A stretch of 64,000 nt of DNA from contig CM060731.1 in assembly GCA_030704615.1 (NCBI GenBank), positions 21,328,001 through 21,392,000 on the forward strand. The letters are read 5' to 3'. The position numbers and the translations under genes are program-made. This DNA is from Takakia lepidozioides (taxonomy: Eukaryota; Streptophyta; Takakiopsida; Takakiales; Takakiaceae). The notes beneath the pieces are model-generated. The model had not been told where the DNA came from. It made no database searches and saw only the letters and a list, made by a program, of their open reading frames with translations. Below are positions 23,001 through 34,400 of this stretch, piece after piece; within the stretch, counting starts at the first letter, position 1, and every line of letters starts with the position of its first letter.

Positions 23001-26000
23001 ACAAATGGATGGTTGAGAAAAAGCTTATGGCACTGTTAATCATCACATCAAAATGCTGGGATTGTTGGGGGACTTTACAATGGTTCTAGACAGGAATCAA
23101 TAGTGACAGGATGCTTAATGCTGAAGTAACGTACGTCCAAGAATTTTGATATAACCATCCTCCATTGTAACAGTATCGCCTGTTCTGAAAAACCCATCAT
23201 CTCTGAACGACTTCTTTGTCACCTGCCATACCATCAATCCCATGCCCATTTGATCTCTCCAAAATCCTGTCAATTGCATGGGATGTACAAAAATAGAAGT
23301 TTACTGAGACCATGGAATGAATAGATTTGGAACAAGAGAATCATGGCGGATTCACACCTTCCCTTTAAGCATAGTATGAAATATTCAGAACAAAATTAAT
23401 CTCTTCAACAACGTCCCTTCATATACAGAGATGACGCAAATAGTACTAGTCAGAACCAATGACACACCAAAACATATAGAAGCAATTAAGATGGATCGAG
23501 TCATCCTTTGCAGTGCACAAAGCAAGTCAACAACAATTATACCTCTGGTTGCCGCCAATATTCACAGAACATGGAGGGACTCTTCACACAGAGCTCTCCT
23601 ACACCAGACTCGCCCCCTTCCTCCTCAGCAATCAACACCTACAGATCCACCGAATCCATTTGGTCAACACCACCCCCCACCTGTTGTTCCCTTTACTATT
23701 TACCAAATTTCGTTTTAGAGAAGATTGGTAAGTGAGTAGGCTACGATCGGCAATATACCTCAGTTTGTCCCAAGAAAGGATTGCGCAAATGTAACATTCG
23801 TCCTACTGAACGTCTTACGTGTTTCAGAAAGAAATGATGAGGTGAGTTTCTAGTCAGTCAGAGAGACACCAACCTCTACACCTGGTAGTGGCTTCCCCAC
23901 AACTCCTGGTCTGCGATCTCCGTGAAGAGGGTTGGAGAGCGCCATCACAAACTGCCAAATGACACCAAAATACTATGTTCTGAGCAAAGCAATCATCGTC
24001 ACTTGCCAGAGCAGAATCTACATAACCGCCAATGCGCATCCCAAGAGCTATCTCCTTACTGCAAAACTACAATACATCAAGAAGTGGCTCTTCAAAAATT
24101 CTTCAAAAATTGAGTTGGCTGCAGTCAAGCACAAGAAACCTGCAAGAATCACCTCTTCCCATTGTTCTTGATTCCTTTCAATCATTGGAAGAGGATCCTC
24201 AACCAGTCCAAAGCAACTCAATTTACCTGTCTACAAGAGTATTACACATGAGAAAAACAGATCATACAAGTGGGGCCTGTCCCAACCTCAGTCATGCCAT
24301 ATCTTTCCAGAAGGCGATGGCCGGTCACACTCTCCCACCTCTCCATTACTGGCTGTGGTAGTGCCGAGGACCCACACATCTGCATGGACCATGGCATAAG
24401 TCACAGGAAACTGCATGTGAAAGCATTGCTTTTCATAACACTTTGTAATGCATTCCTCTGTAGGAAAACAAATTGTGCAAATTACAGGATACTTACCATG
24501 AGACGCAGTGGTCGTGATGAATAGGACACAGCATTTTGGGACTCAGCATCCATTGTGTCATATCCTTGCAACAATCTCACATAGACTGTTGGTACCTGTG
24601 CCATTGACAAACCTTAATGTTTTCTCTTATTCAGGCCGTAGAAGATTATGTAGGCCCCTATCTCTCTCTTCTCGGTCTAGTGCGCCTGGGACAGATTTAT
24701 TCTTCTCTCCTTTTCTTTTTTCTAAATTTCTTCTCTTTCTTCTGTTTCAGATCAAAGGGGCAACACACCAGACACTCTTTCCTTTATTTAGTACATGTTG
24801 TTTTGCAAGGGACACCACTGCAGATGGAACTTCATATGTAAAATCCTTCATCACAACCTCTCCCTCTGTCTGAGGGGCCGTATAGACAACTGTTGTATCA
24901 ACTAGTGATTAGATCTGCCAGTCTGAACTAATCAACAGTTATGGGAATGAAACCACATCGTATCAACATTTGAAAGCGAGGGTCGATGAGAATTCCCTTT
25001 GTCTTATGCACCCATTCAGGCCGGGATTTCCAAGTACTTTGTTTGTTCATTTACTACAGTTTTATCCCAGAAACTCTTTGGGCTATTGTTGGATATGATG
25101 AGGTTCGTTTCTTGCATTCTTGGATCTGTGTACTCAAACTACAGGCCCTCAGGAACTCCTTTGGATCCCTCTTCTTCTCTGTCTCATAAGCTCTCCGTGG
25201 AGAATATAAAGTAACTTCTTTCTTTCTTCTCTCATGTAATGCGAACAAATTCTATACATCAGGTAGAGCAGTGCGCATTTAGCTTCCTGAATTGTCCAGA
25301 CTATACTCAAGGTACATACTGCAAGCAAATTAGGGTCAAGTGGGCAACTCACTCCACTGAAGACTGTAATGGGATGCTCAGCTTTCTCTCCTTTGCTAGG
25401 ATATGATTCCAGCCAGCGCTGCCATACTCCACGCACACTGAACTTGGGCATGAACTCCACCTTCAAAAACCCAACTTGGTCTTAGTTTCAAGAAGCCTGA
25501 GAACCTATGCAAACTCTTGGTCAGTCTTCTGGGGCTCAATAGAAGAAGAGAGATCTTACACAGCAGACATCCACCACTACTTGACAAGTTCCTCATTATT
25601 AGCAAGGAGTTCAAACGATCAATTCTTGCCCATCTTATGCAGACTTGCCAAGTTGCTCATATGGAAGATCAAGCTTGCATCTATCCCTTCAATTCAAACT
25701 CAGCAGAGCACAGGTTTCTTGGTCAAGGGGCTTACTGAAGCACCAACATAAAGAGGTGCGAGCAACATGTTGAACATGCCGTGCACATGTGAGCCATCCT
25801 CAGTCAAGGACAATCACACGAAGAGTAAGGAAAAAAGTAAGACAAACGTCAAAGACATTAAGAGCGGAGGTTTTATTTTGCTGTTGTGGAGGATATGGTG
25901 CAAGGGCAGACAATGCAGAAACCGGTCTGATGAAGTGTACTCCCAAGCCTCCGACAGCATGCGAACCTGAATCCGCACATCATGGAACTGAGAATGATTC

Positions 26001-29000
26001 ATCCCTGAAAGTCTCACTTATAGCCACATCTTGGGACTGAAATCATAAACACACAACACCAAAACCAAACTACAAATCAACGACATACCCGGCTTTTGAA
26101 AATGGGAAAACGAGGAAATTGTGGGAGAGCAAACATCTTAGGGGAGAGATTGAGAGACCGTTGCCACAAAACCAATGGAAAATGCTCTTTGTTATCATCC
26201 ATACAATGGTTCACCTGAGCAAGAATGCCGGCATGGGTGTGAACAACACCTTTTGGTTTTCCCGTGGTCCCACTGGTATATATAATCAGTGCTGGCTTTT
26301 CCCCTGTACAACCACATGTCAAAACACAAAAGAGATTCACTAAAAAGCCTGGTTACCTGATCCTACTTCCTTGATTTACTTTTATGCTTATCCCACCTTG
26401 TCCAAAGAATCCAGCTTACACAGCTGAACCAAAAATCAGTACAGTAGTCATATTGTTCCCACCTCAACAACACCTAAAGCCCCCTTGCAGCCCATTGACA
26501 GACCACAGGCAGGTTCACACATTCAGAGATTTCTCCATAAAACCTAAATATTCCCAAAAATTCCCAACATATGCATGGAGATAGCTGACAATAATTCCAT
26601 CTTAAATTTGCATAAAGACATTTACATCACACTGTACATTCCAAGCTATTCCATCCAACAACAACAATGCTTGGTTTGTACTTTGTACCTTCAAGAGAAG
26701 TTGAAATTCTTTCAACTTCTGTTAGGAGTTGTTCAAAAGGAACGGCATCCCCTGTCTCTTCCTCCTCAGAGTGTATCCCAAGGCTGGCAACAGATGGGAG
26801 AAGACAAAATTTGGCACTGCACTTTTGAGCTACTCCTTCCAGCAGTCCTCGGTACTCCTCGGTAGCAACGACAATAGAAATGTCCTGCATGGCCATTTCC
26901 CAAGCATGCTTAGAGCACCACCTCCATTGGACAGAAGAAAGGAGCCCCAAAGTTCCAAACTTCTTGGTACTTTGCTAGTCCCTCCACAAATGGGCAAGAT
27001 ATGTACACAATATTCACAAATGCATTCACAGTTGAAGAGATGAGATTTGCAGACAGCACTAGAAGCAGCCTGCCAACTGGTGCAAGGCCACTGTCCGTCA
27101 CTTCAGTCCAGTCATCCAATTGACATATGGGGATAGAAAGGATGACAAACTCAGAGAGAATGTACTCATTGAACAGAGCATATTCCCACCGGGTACTGGT
27201 CTTCCTATGGCCGCTTGTTGGTTTGAACCTATCCAAGTTTAAGACAGTTGCTACGGGGCGCTCACACAGCCAATGACAACTGGGTTGTAGGGAACTGACT
27301 GTTGTTTTTTGTACTGGCATGAACATCAGACCAAATTTTTTGAGGTTGATCCCAGAACTGAGCTTTAGTCCTCTAGCTGACATCAGGTGTGACAGATGTG
27401 GGTTTGGACTCCCTGCCACAGTATTGAATAAAATGGGAGCAGAGACCAAAACACACAAGGAAAAATATGACCTTTATAACTTTCACTGGAAACCCAAAGA
27501 GAATGTACACATAAGATGTTGTTTGCCCTAGCCTTGTGGCCATAGACCCTGCGCACAGTTTGGGCGGAGCAAGAGGGAAAATGGACTACCTTTCACTGGA
27601 AGCCCAAAGAGACACAGAGAGATCAACATGAGAAAAAAATAAACTTTACGAGGTCCGCAGGGTTTATGCAACCAGAGAGAGAAAAAATATATCCTCATTA
27701 TTCATCCCTGGGAGGGGACGAGGTCTTCACCTGTGGCTGTAGCAGGAGAGGGACGGAGAGGAAGAGAAAGAGAGGGAGGATGAGGGCAGGACCATACCGC
27801 ATCAGTAAGAACATGCAAGAGTTCAGCTTCGGGGTAGCTGAGAGCCAAGGGCACCGCCACAGCCCCACTCAGCCAAGCTGCCCACATACCCGCCACAAAC
27901 TCTGCACACGGCTTGGCCATAATGCCCACACGCGCCCCTCCCAAGCCTTCCGCATCCCTCAGTCTTTTTGTCACTGCAATTGTATCACCGCTTCCGTGCC
28001 TCTCTTTTGCAATCTGCTCCGAGCCACGAGAGACATCATCTACATATTTCAACTACATCTTTGGCAACATAATTTGTCAAGTAACGATCAATGGCCGATC
28101 ATTACTCAAAGTCAGCAGCAATTTGTCTCATTTGTCCCGCACACACAGAGAAAGAATTCAAAGCGAGCAATTCACATGCTGATATCCCCGTGACTCCTTG
28201 AGAACAGTTTTGCCACTCGGAGTAATGCGTCGATTCCTTACGTCTACAATTTCTTGAAGACTGACGATAACAATCTGATATGGATCACTTTTGTTCTTTA
28301 CTTGGTGGGAATTTTCGCACACATCGTTGTAACTCGGGTCTATGATCCCATCTGGGGATTCACAGTTTCTTCACGATAGACATCAACTCTACTGGATTAT
28401 TATAGCTTACCTCATTCATGCTTTGCTGAATAAAATACCTAGGACAACAGAGCAGATATATGTGCAGCACTCAACACTCCTCGTGCATTTACGGTTGTGA
28501 GGGGTAACCTTAGAATCTTCCAACCCTTCTGTACTGCGCCCATTGGCTGTGACGGGCCCAACAATGGTTGGGATGACCCTGCCAGTGCCATGCAGAGATT
28601 GCAAGTGTGAAGATAGCTCAAATGCTGAGCGCAGCAGCTGGCCGTAGCTGTGGTGTTTCTGTTCCGCAGAAATGGCTATGGCTCTCTGAGCTCCCGCCGT
28701 GCCCAGCTTTATTGCCACCTTGATCACTTCCATGGCTCTGCTTTCCTCGTCTGTAATCATGCCAATTGACGGAACCTATATAAGAAAAGGAGCTCATGGG
28801 CTTGCATGAGTGGAAGAGAGGGAGGAGAGAGGGGAGGGGACTACAATAAGCAAAATAAAATTCATTACCACAAGCTCCAGCAGACGGGGCCTGCACATGC
28901 ACAGCAAAGGCCCTTGAGATTCTGAATGGAGCAAGCGAACCCAACACTCGTCTCCCTTGGCAAGCTTTCAGTCTCCATTGAAAAGCTTGGCTGAGGGAGG

Positions 29001-29022
29001 ACGCGGGGCGCAAAGTGTGCAT
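20047..29022 (-). CDS. AAE13: Malonyl-CoA synthetase AAE13 (ACSF3 type)
   Basis: This ATP-dependent ligase converts malonate to malonyl-CoA in mitochondria/cytosol, detoxifying malonate and feeding mitochondrial fatty acid synthesis. The 17 exons are 28869-29022, 28509-28750, 27798-28013, 26689-26884, 26215-26303, 25897-25966, 25736-25788, 25353-25460, 24497-24595, 24287-24379, 23874-23951, 23543-23638, 23135-23222, 22420-22493, 21959-22138, 21492-21545 and 20047-20100. They total 1944 bp (647 residues). ANL-superfamily motifs in order: [16 protein letters not shown] (about 278-293), RYGMTE (435-440), [17 protein letters not shown], and the C-terminal catalytic lysine in PRNAMGK (630). The N-terminal 50 residues ([20 protein letters not shown]) are Arg/Ser-rich like a targeting peptide. 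Intron 6 is a U12-type AT-AC intron. The last intron carries a LINE. The exon 2 end and exon 3 start are less certain than the rest. Confidence 0.94.
20170..21336 (-). mobile_element. 5'-truncated LINE in AAE13 intron 16, 13-bp TSD
   Basis: Direct repeats ACATCGAGTGATA at 20157-20169 and 21337-21349 bracket the insert exactly. On the minus strand it encodes the end of a non-LTR reverse transcriptase ([51 protein letters not shown]). A decayed segment homologous to a C-terminal Cys/His finger follows. A non-coding tail ends in CATCTTATGATTACATTT next to the target site. The frame is broken around 20785-20795, so the copy is dead. It lies in the same orientation as the host gene. Confidence 0.92.
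22443..22446 (-). other. Coding context note: AAE13 exon 14, A8 motif
   Basis: This point marks the Leu-Glu of SALEIEG in exon 14 (22420-22493). The A8 hinge motif ([20 protein letters not shown]) is completed by an Arg codon split across the intron after exon 13 (C at 23135, GT at 22493-22492). Confidence 0.5.
25182..25211 (+). repeat. CATAAGCTC-family repeat in AAE13 intron 8
   Basis: It reads CTCATAAGCTCTCCGTGG then a short A/T end with TATAAAG, preceded by C/T-rich sequence as in the other copies. It is antisense to the host gene. Confidence 0.55.
25789..25896 (-). other. U12-type AT-AC intron (AAE13 intron 6)
   Basis: Exon 6 ends in CTTGCACC and exon 7 begins ATGTGCACGG, rebuilding the HHVHG motif of the family. 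No GT donor or AG acceptor restores this join. The intron starts ATATCCTCC (U12 donor consensus is ATATCCTT), contains TCCTTGACT (U12 branch consensus TCCTTRAC) with the branch A about 15 nt from the end, and ends in CTCAC. The length is 108 bp. All three signals match the minor-spliceosome class. Confidence 0.93.
27503..27590 (-). mobile_element. 88-bp truncated LINE tail with about 21-bp TSD
   Basis: The flanks TTTCACTGGAAACCCAAAG (from 27481) and TTTCACTGGAAGCCCAAAG (from 27591) are direct repeats that continue a few bases further. Between them is only the LINE 3' tail (TGTACACATAAGATGTTG, CTTGTGGCCATAGACC, GTTTGGGCGGAGC in plus-strand reading). It sits in AAE13 intron 3. Confidence 0.88.
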
Positions 29023-30334
29023 CGCCACCTGCCACGTCGGAGAAGCGAGAGAACCCACCACCACCAACCCTCCGCTACAGTTGCCTCCACGCTGTCCCCA
29101 CTTCTGCCAGTGACGACAGTGCTTGCGAACTGGATCTGCAGTAAATGGTACGTACTGGTGTTGGAGCTCCACATACTTTTGTGACACTAAAAAGCGCATG
29201 TCAGGAGCGAGAGACGGTCTTGCCCATCCGACTCGACATGTTTGCATGTCTACCTCGTATCCTTCTATCGATCTTTTTCTGAAGTAAATCGAGAATTTCT
29301 CTAGTGATGATGCAGCGCTGAATTAGATCAACAGTGACAGGGAGGCTTCTTTCTTTGAATGACAGCCAGCTCGAACTGCGCCTTCTAGCAATTGATTCCC
29401 ATAAGTGCATTCTTGCGTGTCGTACGATATTGGAATCGAGTATCACTGTTTGTATGTACGTTCTTTCTTTGTGAGTACTTTCGCTGGCAGTTACTACAGT
29501 CTATACTAGATGACATTCGCTTCAAATCCAGCGAGGCTGTCTCTCATTGTCTGGCTCTAGCATTTTTTCGCCTCGATTGGCATGGATATCCTCCATTATA
29601 CAGAGCTCTGCAAGTCCTAGGAGTTCATTTTGATACTTGCATATGGGATCTGCCAACAAGACATGGCTGGTGGTGGCTCAGCGAGGCTGTCTCTCATTGT
29701 CTGGCTCTGGCATTTTTTCGCCTCGATTGGCATGGAAATCTTCCATTATACAAAGCTCTGCAAGTCCTAGGAGTTCATTTTGATACTTGCATATGAGATC
29801 TGCACACAAGACATGGCTGGTGGTGGCACCTTGCAAACCACTGTGCACAGAAGGATTCCAAATTCCAAACAATTCGTGGAACAAAATTCTCAAGGTACTC
29901 GAGGGTATCTTTGCATTAAAATCGGAGTACATGAAGGAAGCAGAATGTAATAGGTAAGCCAGTCTAGAATGAAATGCATTGAGCTTCTAGTCAGTCAAAT
30001 CTGTTTTATCTGCCGGATGCCTTTCAATAGCGTCAGTGAAGAGCCTCAAACTGCTCTCAATCTGAGTTTCGTCACAGCAAAACCCCTAACGCTCACGAAG
30101 AATAATAGCTTTGGCTTTGGAAGACTCAGTGGCAATCGCCCCGGCTTACAGGATATGTTCATCAAATGTCGCCATTGGGAAGAAGTTATTGCAGGACAGT
30201 TTGAAGTAAACGGAACAACAAAAGAGTATAATGCCCAACGCAATTTGGGAGTCTTCAAAACCTCATGATCAAGGTGGTGTTCAAGAACACCATGAGATGA
30301 GATAGCAGTGTAGTGGTAGTGCCGAAAAAGTGCA
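29023..30334. other. Intergenic between AAE13 and H2B
   Basis: It contains the AAE13 promoter (upstream of 29022 on the minus strand) and the H2B 3' UTR. The notable content is a 150-bp tandem duplication at 29529-29828. No further gene is recognised. Confidence 0.55.
29529..29828. repeat. 150-bp tandem duplication, two copies
   Basis: The block beginning AGCGAGGCTGTCTCTCATTG at 29530 recurs at 29680 with only a few substitutions (for example GATATCCTCC/GAAATCTTCC). Both copies end ACATGGCTGGTGGTGGC. Together they form an open frame of about 130 codons that has no recognisable domain and is probably fortuitous. Confidence 0.9.
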
Positions 30335-30999
30335 TTAGGCACTCGTGAATTTGGTGACAGCTTTGGTCCCTTCTGACACAGCGTGCTTGGCAAGTTCCCC
30401 AGGCAAGATCAGACGAACAGCTGTTTGAATCTCCCTTGATGTGATAGTGGGTTTCTTGTTGTAACGAGCAAGACGAGCCGCCTCCTGAGCCAGCTTCTCA
30501 AAAATATCATTGATAAACGAGTTCATGATACCCATCGCTTTGGACGAAATCCCAGTGTCAGGATGCACCTGTCGATTAACAAAAAAAGACAGAACCCGTC
30601 TCTTCAGTCCACACTCGACACGAAAGCCTCAACAAGATGCACAAACCAGGTCGGAAACACCAAACAACCAAACAGAAACTTCCAGAGAGGTGCAAGCACG
30701 GAGAAGAAACAGACAACGAGATCAACAACTAGCAGAAACAGAACAATCACTTCTCTACCAACAGATCGAAGATAGCTCATACACCACAGCTGCAAGAGTC
30801 ATGACAAGGACAGAACAGAGATGATATCAACCTGCTTCAGCACTTTGTAAATGTAGATCTTGTAGGTTTCCATGCTCTTCTTCACCTTCTTCTTCTTTCC
30901 GCCCTCCTTCACGGGCTTCTTCTCGGCCTTGGACTTGGTAGCCGGCTTCTTCTCGGCCTTAGACTTCCCTGCCTTCTGCTCACCATCCTTGGGCGCCAT
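30335..30999 (-). CDS. H2B: Histone H2B, with one intron
   Basis: This is a core nucleosome histone. Exon 1 (30832-30999) and exon 2 (30335-30568) give 133 residues, the normal size for plant H2B. The N-terminal tail is Lys/Ala-rich ([19 protein letters not shown]). The fold follows with [14 protein letters not shown] at the exon end and [18 protein letters not shown] at the next start. It continues with [20 protein letters not shown] and ends [11 protein letters not shown]. The 263-bp intron (30569-30831) splits the fold between Gln56 and Val57, inside the Q-VHPDTG hallmark, with GT-AG ends. Plant replication-dependent H2B genes are usually intronless, so this may be a replacement-type or lineage-specific form. 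Confidence 0.96.
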
Positions 31000-31138
31000 A
31001 GCAAACTACCTCAAGCGTACACGAACAAAAAACCGCAAACCCACAAATCCACAAACACACAGAGACCTCTCCGAGCTTCAAACACAACGCAGAGACGATA
31101 GAAGTAAGAACTGGATCCGAAGAGTGGAGAGCTCGCGC

Positions 31139-31147
31139 TTTTATGGC
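31139..31147 (-). promoter_or_regulatory. Possible H2B TATA-like element
   Basis: On the minus strand CCATAAAAGCG lies about 140 bp upstream of the H2B start codon, in a plausible place for a TATA box with a 100-bp leader. This rests on position and composition only. Confidence 0.35.
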
Positions 31148-31293
31148 GATGGCGGATGGCAAGAGGAGGGAAGAGTCTTCCAAACCCAAGAGTCTCGGTA
31201 CAGTTGACCTGACACATCTCAGCCGTTGAGGCTACACTAACGGACGGTACACAGAAAGCCCTTGGCACCAATGAGGGCGCTCCATTTCATTCT

Positions 31294-31301
31294 CGCGGAT
31301 C
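31294..31301 (-). promoter_or_regulatory. Plant histone octamer motif CGCGGATC
   Basis: The octamer CGCGGATC (GATCCGCG in gene orientation) is a known S-phase element of plant histone promoters. It lies 295 bp upstream of the H2B ATG, which supports cell-cycle-regulated expression even though the gene has an intron. Confidence 0.7.
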
Positions 31302-31498
31302 GAGTTACAACGGCCATATCTGGACCGTTCAAACCAGATCGACGGCTACAGATCCCACACCTGTCATTAGTGATATATCCTCAGTAAGTCCAACTTACTA
31401 TTCTAACTAAGCTAAGATTAGTGGGTCCTCAATTGCAGAAATTGTCTGCCTGGATGGGAAGAAAGAGACTCTTGCAGGCAGGGATGGTCCTTGTATCA

Positions 31499-34400
31499 TC
31501 ACCAGTAATCGCCACAAGAACAAGCACCATCTTGGAAGTGGTGGAAGCGACTAGAATCACGGACAAGAAGAGCTCGTGCAGCGATCTTGGAGATGAACTT
31601 GGTGGCGGTGTGGCAGTCACCACAAACCCGCAGGTTCTTGGTGATGCGGATGGGTGTCCCAGGGGGCGTGGTAATCAGCCCAAAAGCAATGGCCAGCTTC
31701 TCACTGTGGTGGCAAAGGGATGATTCCTTTTGTTTGTCCCCCATTTTGTGTAATATGAAACGAGTGTCAGGCACATACCCAGCCTCCTTCATCTGGCCAT
31801 ACAGTATATTAAGCTCAGCATGGATATCATGGATTTGGGGGTGCAATTTGTCTTCTGCAACGAACGTGTGCACACAGTTGTCCACCTCGATGCATGAGTG
31901 CCCTGGCTCCTTTCTGACTCCTCTGTCGTGCATCATTTTCCTCACCTTTGCTGCATCGTCCCACCTGCCAGCTGCAGCATAGATGTTTGACAGCAGCACA
32001 TAGGTTGCAGCCTCCTGCGGATTCCACTTGAGAAGGTAATTTGCTGCACGTTCTGCCACCTCCACATTGCCATGAATTCTGCACGCACCAAGCAAGGCGC
32101 CCCACACCCCAGCGCCTGGTTCAATTGGCATCTCCTTGATGACATCCTCTGCCTCATCAAATTGCCCTGCACGCCCAAGAATGTCCACCATGCAGCCAAA
32201 ATGCTCGGCTGTAGGAGGGAGGCCATGGTCTTGAATCATGGATTCAAAGTAGTGATGGCCTTCATCCACAAGGCCCACATGACTACACGCATTGAGAAGA
32301 CATGTAAAGGTGACACTGTCCGGCTTCAAGCCTTCTCGTTGCATGCATCCAAATAGTTGCACGGCTTCCTTACCACAGCCATGCTGACCATATCCGGCAA
32401 TTATTGTGTTCCATGATACCACATTTCGTTGAGCCATGTTGTCGAGCACTTGCCGTGCATCCTCGATACTTCCACATTTGGCATACATGTTGACAAGGGC
32501 GTTTTCCAGGATAAGATCTGGTTCAATTCCAGCTCTCATGATATCAGCATGCACCTCTATGCCCTTTTCCAGAGCTGCCAGGCTGGCACATGCAGTGAGA
32601 GTGCTAATGAACGTCACCTTGTTGGGCATTACACCTTCCTGTATCATTTGCTCATAGGTGTCCAAAGCCTGCTGACCATAACCATGCTGACTGTATCCTG
32701 CGATCAGCGCGCTCCATGAGACCACATTTCGTTGTGCCATTCTGTCAAATACTTGACGTGCATCCTTTACGTTCCCACATTTGGCATACATGTTAACAAG
32801 AGCAGTCTCCAGAATAAGGTCTGACTCAGTTCCAGCTTTGATGATGTCAGCATGGACCTCTCTGCCCTTTTCCAGGGCTGCCAGGCTGGCACACGCATCG
32901 AGAATGGAAATAAACGTGATCTTGTCAGGGGTCATCCTATCCTGTTTCATTTGTTCATAGGTCTTCAAAGCCTCAACACCACACCCATGCTGAACATATC
33001 CAGCAATCATCACACTCCATGAAACCACATCTCGTTGAGCCATATTGTCGAACACTTGACACGCATCCTTTATGCTCCCACATTTAGCATACATGGCAAC
33101 AAGAGCAGTGTCCAGAACAATATCTGGTGCAATTCCAGCTTTTATGATGTCACCATGAACCTCAATGCCCTTTTCCAGTGCTGCTAGGCTGGCACATACA
33201 TTGAGAACACAAATCAATGCAACCTTGTCTGGTGTCACCCCTTCCTGAATCATTTGCTTGTAGGTCTCCCAAGCCTCCATACCAAACCCATGCTGATCAT
33301 ATGCCACAATCATTGTACTCCATGAGACCACATCCCGTTGGGCCATATTGTGGAAGACAAGACGTGCATCTTCTATGCTCCCACATTTGGCATACATACC
33401 AACAAGGGCAGTGTCCAGAATGACATCTGGCAGCACTCCAGCTTTCATGATGTCAGCATGAACCTTTATGCCCTTTTCCAGGTCTTCGAGACTGGCACAC
33501 GCCTTGAGAATGCAAATGAACATGACCTTGTCGGGCGTCACCCCTTCTTGTATCATCTGCTTGTAGGTTTCGAAAGCCTCCATACCAGATCCTTGCTGAG
33601 CATATCCTGCGATCATTGCACTCCATGAGACCACATCTCGCCTAGCCATACTGTCAAATACTTGACGTGCGTCCTTCATGTTCCCACATTTGGCATACAT
33701 GGCAGCAAGAATGTTTTGCAGAATTATATCTGGCACAATTCCAGCTTTAACGATGTCAGCATGGACCTCTTTCCCCTTTTCCAGGACTCTCAGGCTGGCA
33801 CACACATTGAGAATAGAGGTGAATGTGACCTTGTCTGGTGTGAAATGTTGCTGTTTCATTTGCTCATACATCTCAAAAACCTCCCTGCCACAGCCTTGTT
33901 GAGCATATCCTATGATCATAGCATTCCATGACACCACATCTCGTTGAACCATATTATTGAACACTTGAACTGCATCTTTCATGCTTCTGCACTTGGCATA
34001 CATGTCCACAAGGCAAGTTTCCAAAATAGTATCTTGCGGAATTCTAGCTTTTGTGATGTCAGCATGGACCTGTTTGCCCTTTTCCAGGACTCCTAGGCTA
34101 CCACACGCCTGGAGAATGCAAATGAATGTGACCTTGTTGGGCATCACCCCTGCCCTCTGCATTTGCTGATAAATCTCCAAAGCCTCCGTACCATACCCAT
34201 GCTTCACATATCCTGCCATCATAGTAGTCCAGGTAAACACATCTCGTTCAGGCATTTGATCAAACACTAGGCGTGCATCCACCATGCTTCCACACTTACC
34301 ATACATAGTTATGAGGGTATTCAATAGAAAGACATTTGGCTTCAAGCCACTTTGGATAATGTGGGCATGCACCTGCTTTCCGTCGGCTAGGCTTTTCAGC

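Noticed and set aside
27702..28052. Long minus frame starting [13 protein letters not shown] as a separate gene
   Set aside because: Its conserved part is AAE13 exon 3 (27798-28013). The flanks are intron.
29392..29796. 134-codon frame over the tandem duplication as a gene
   Set aside because: It is explained by a 150-bp period (a multiple of three) duplicating an open stretch. No domain or splice context is present.
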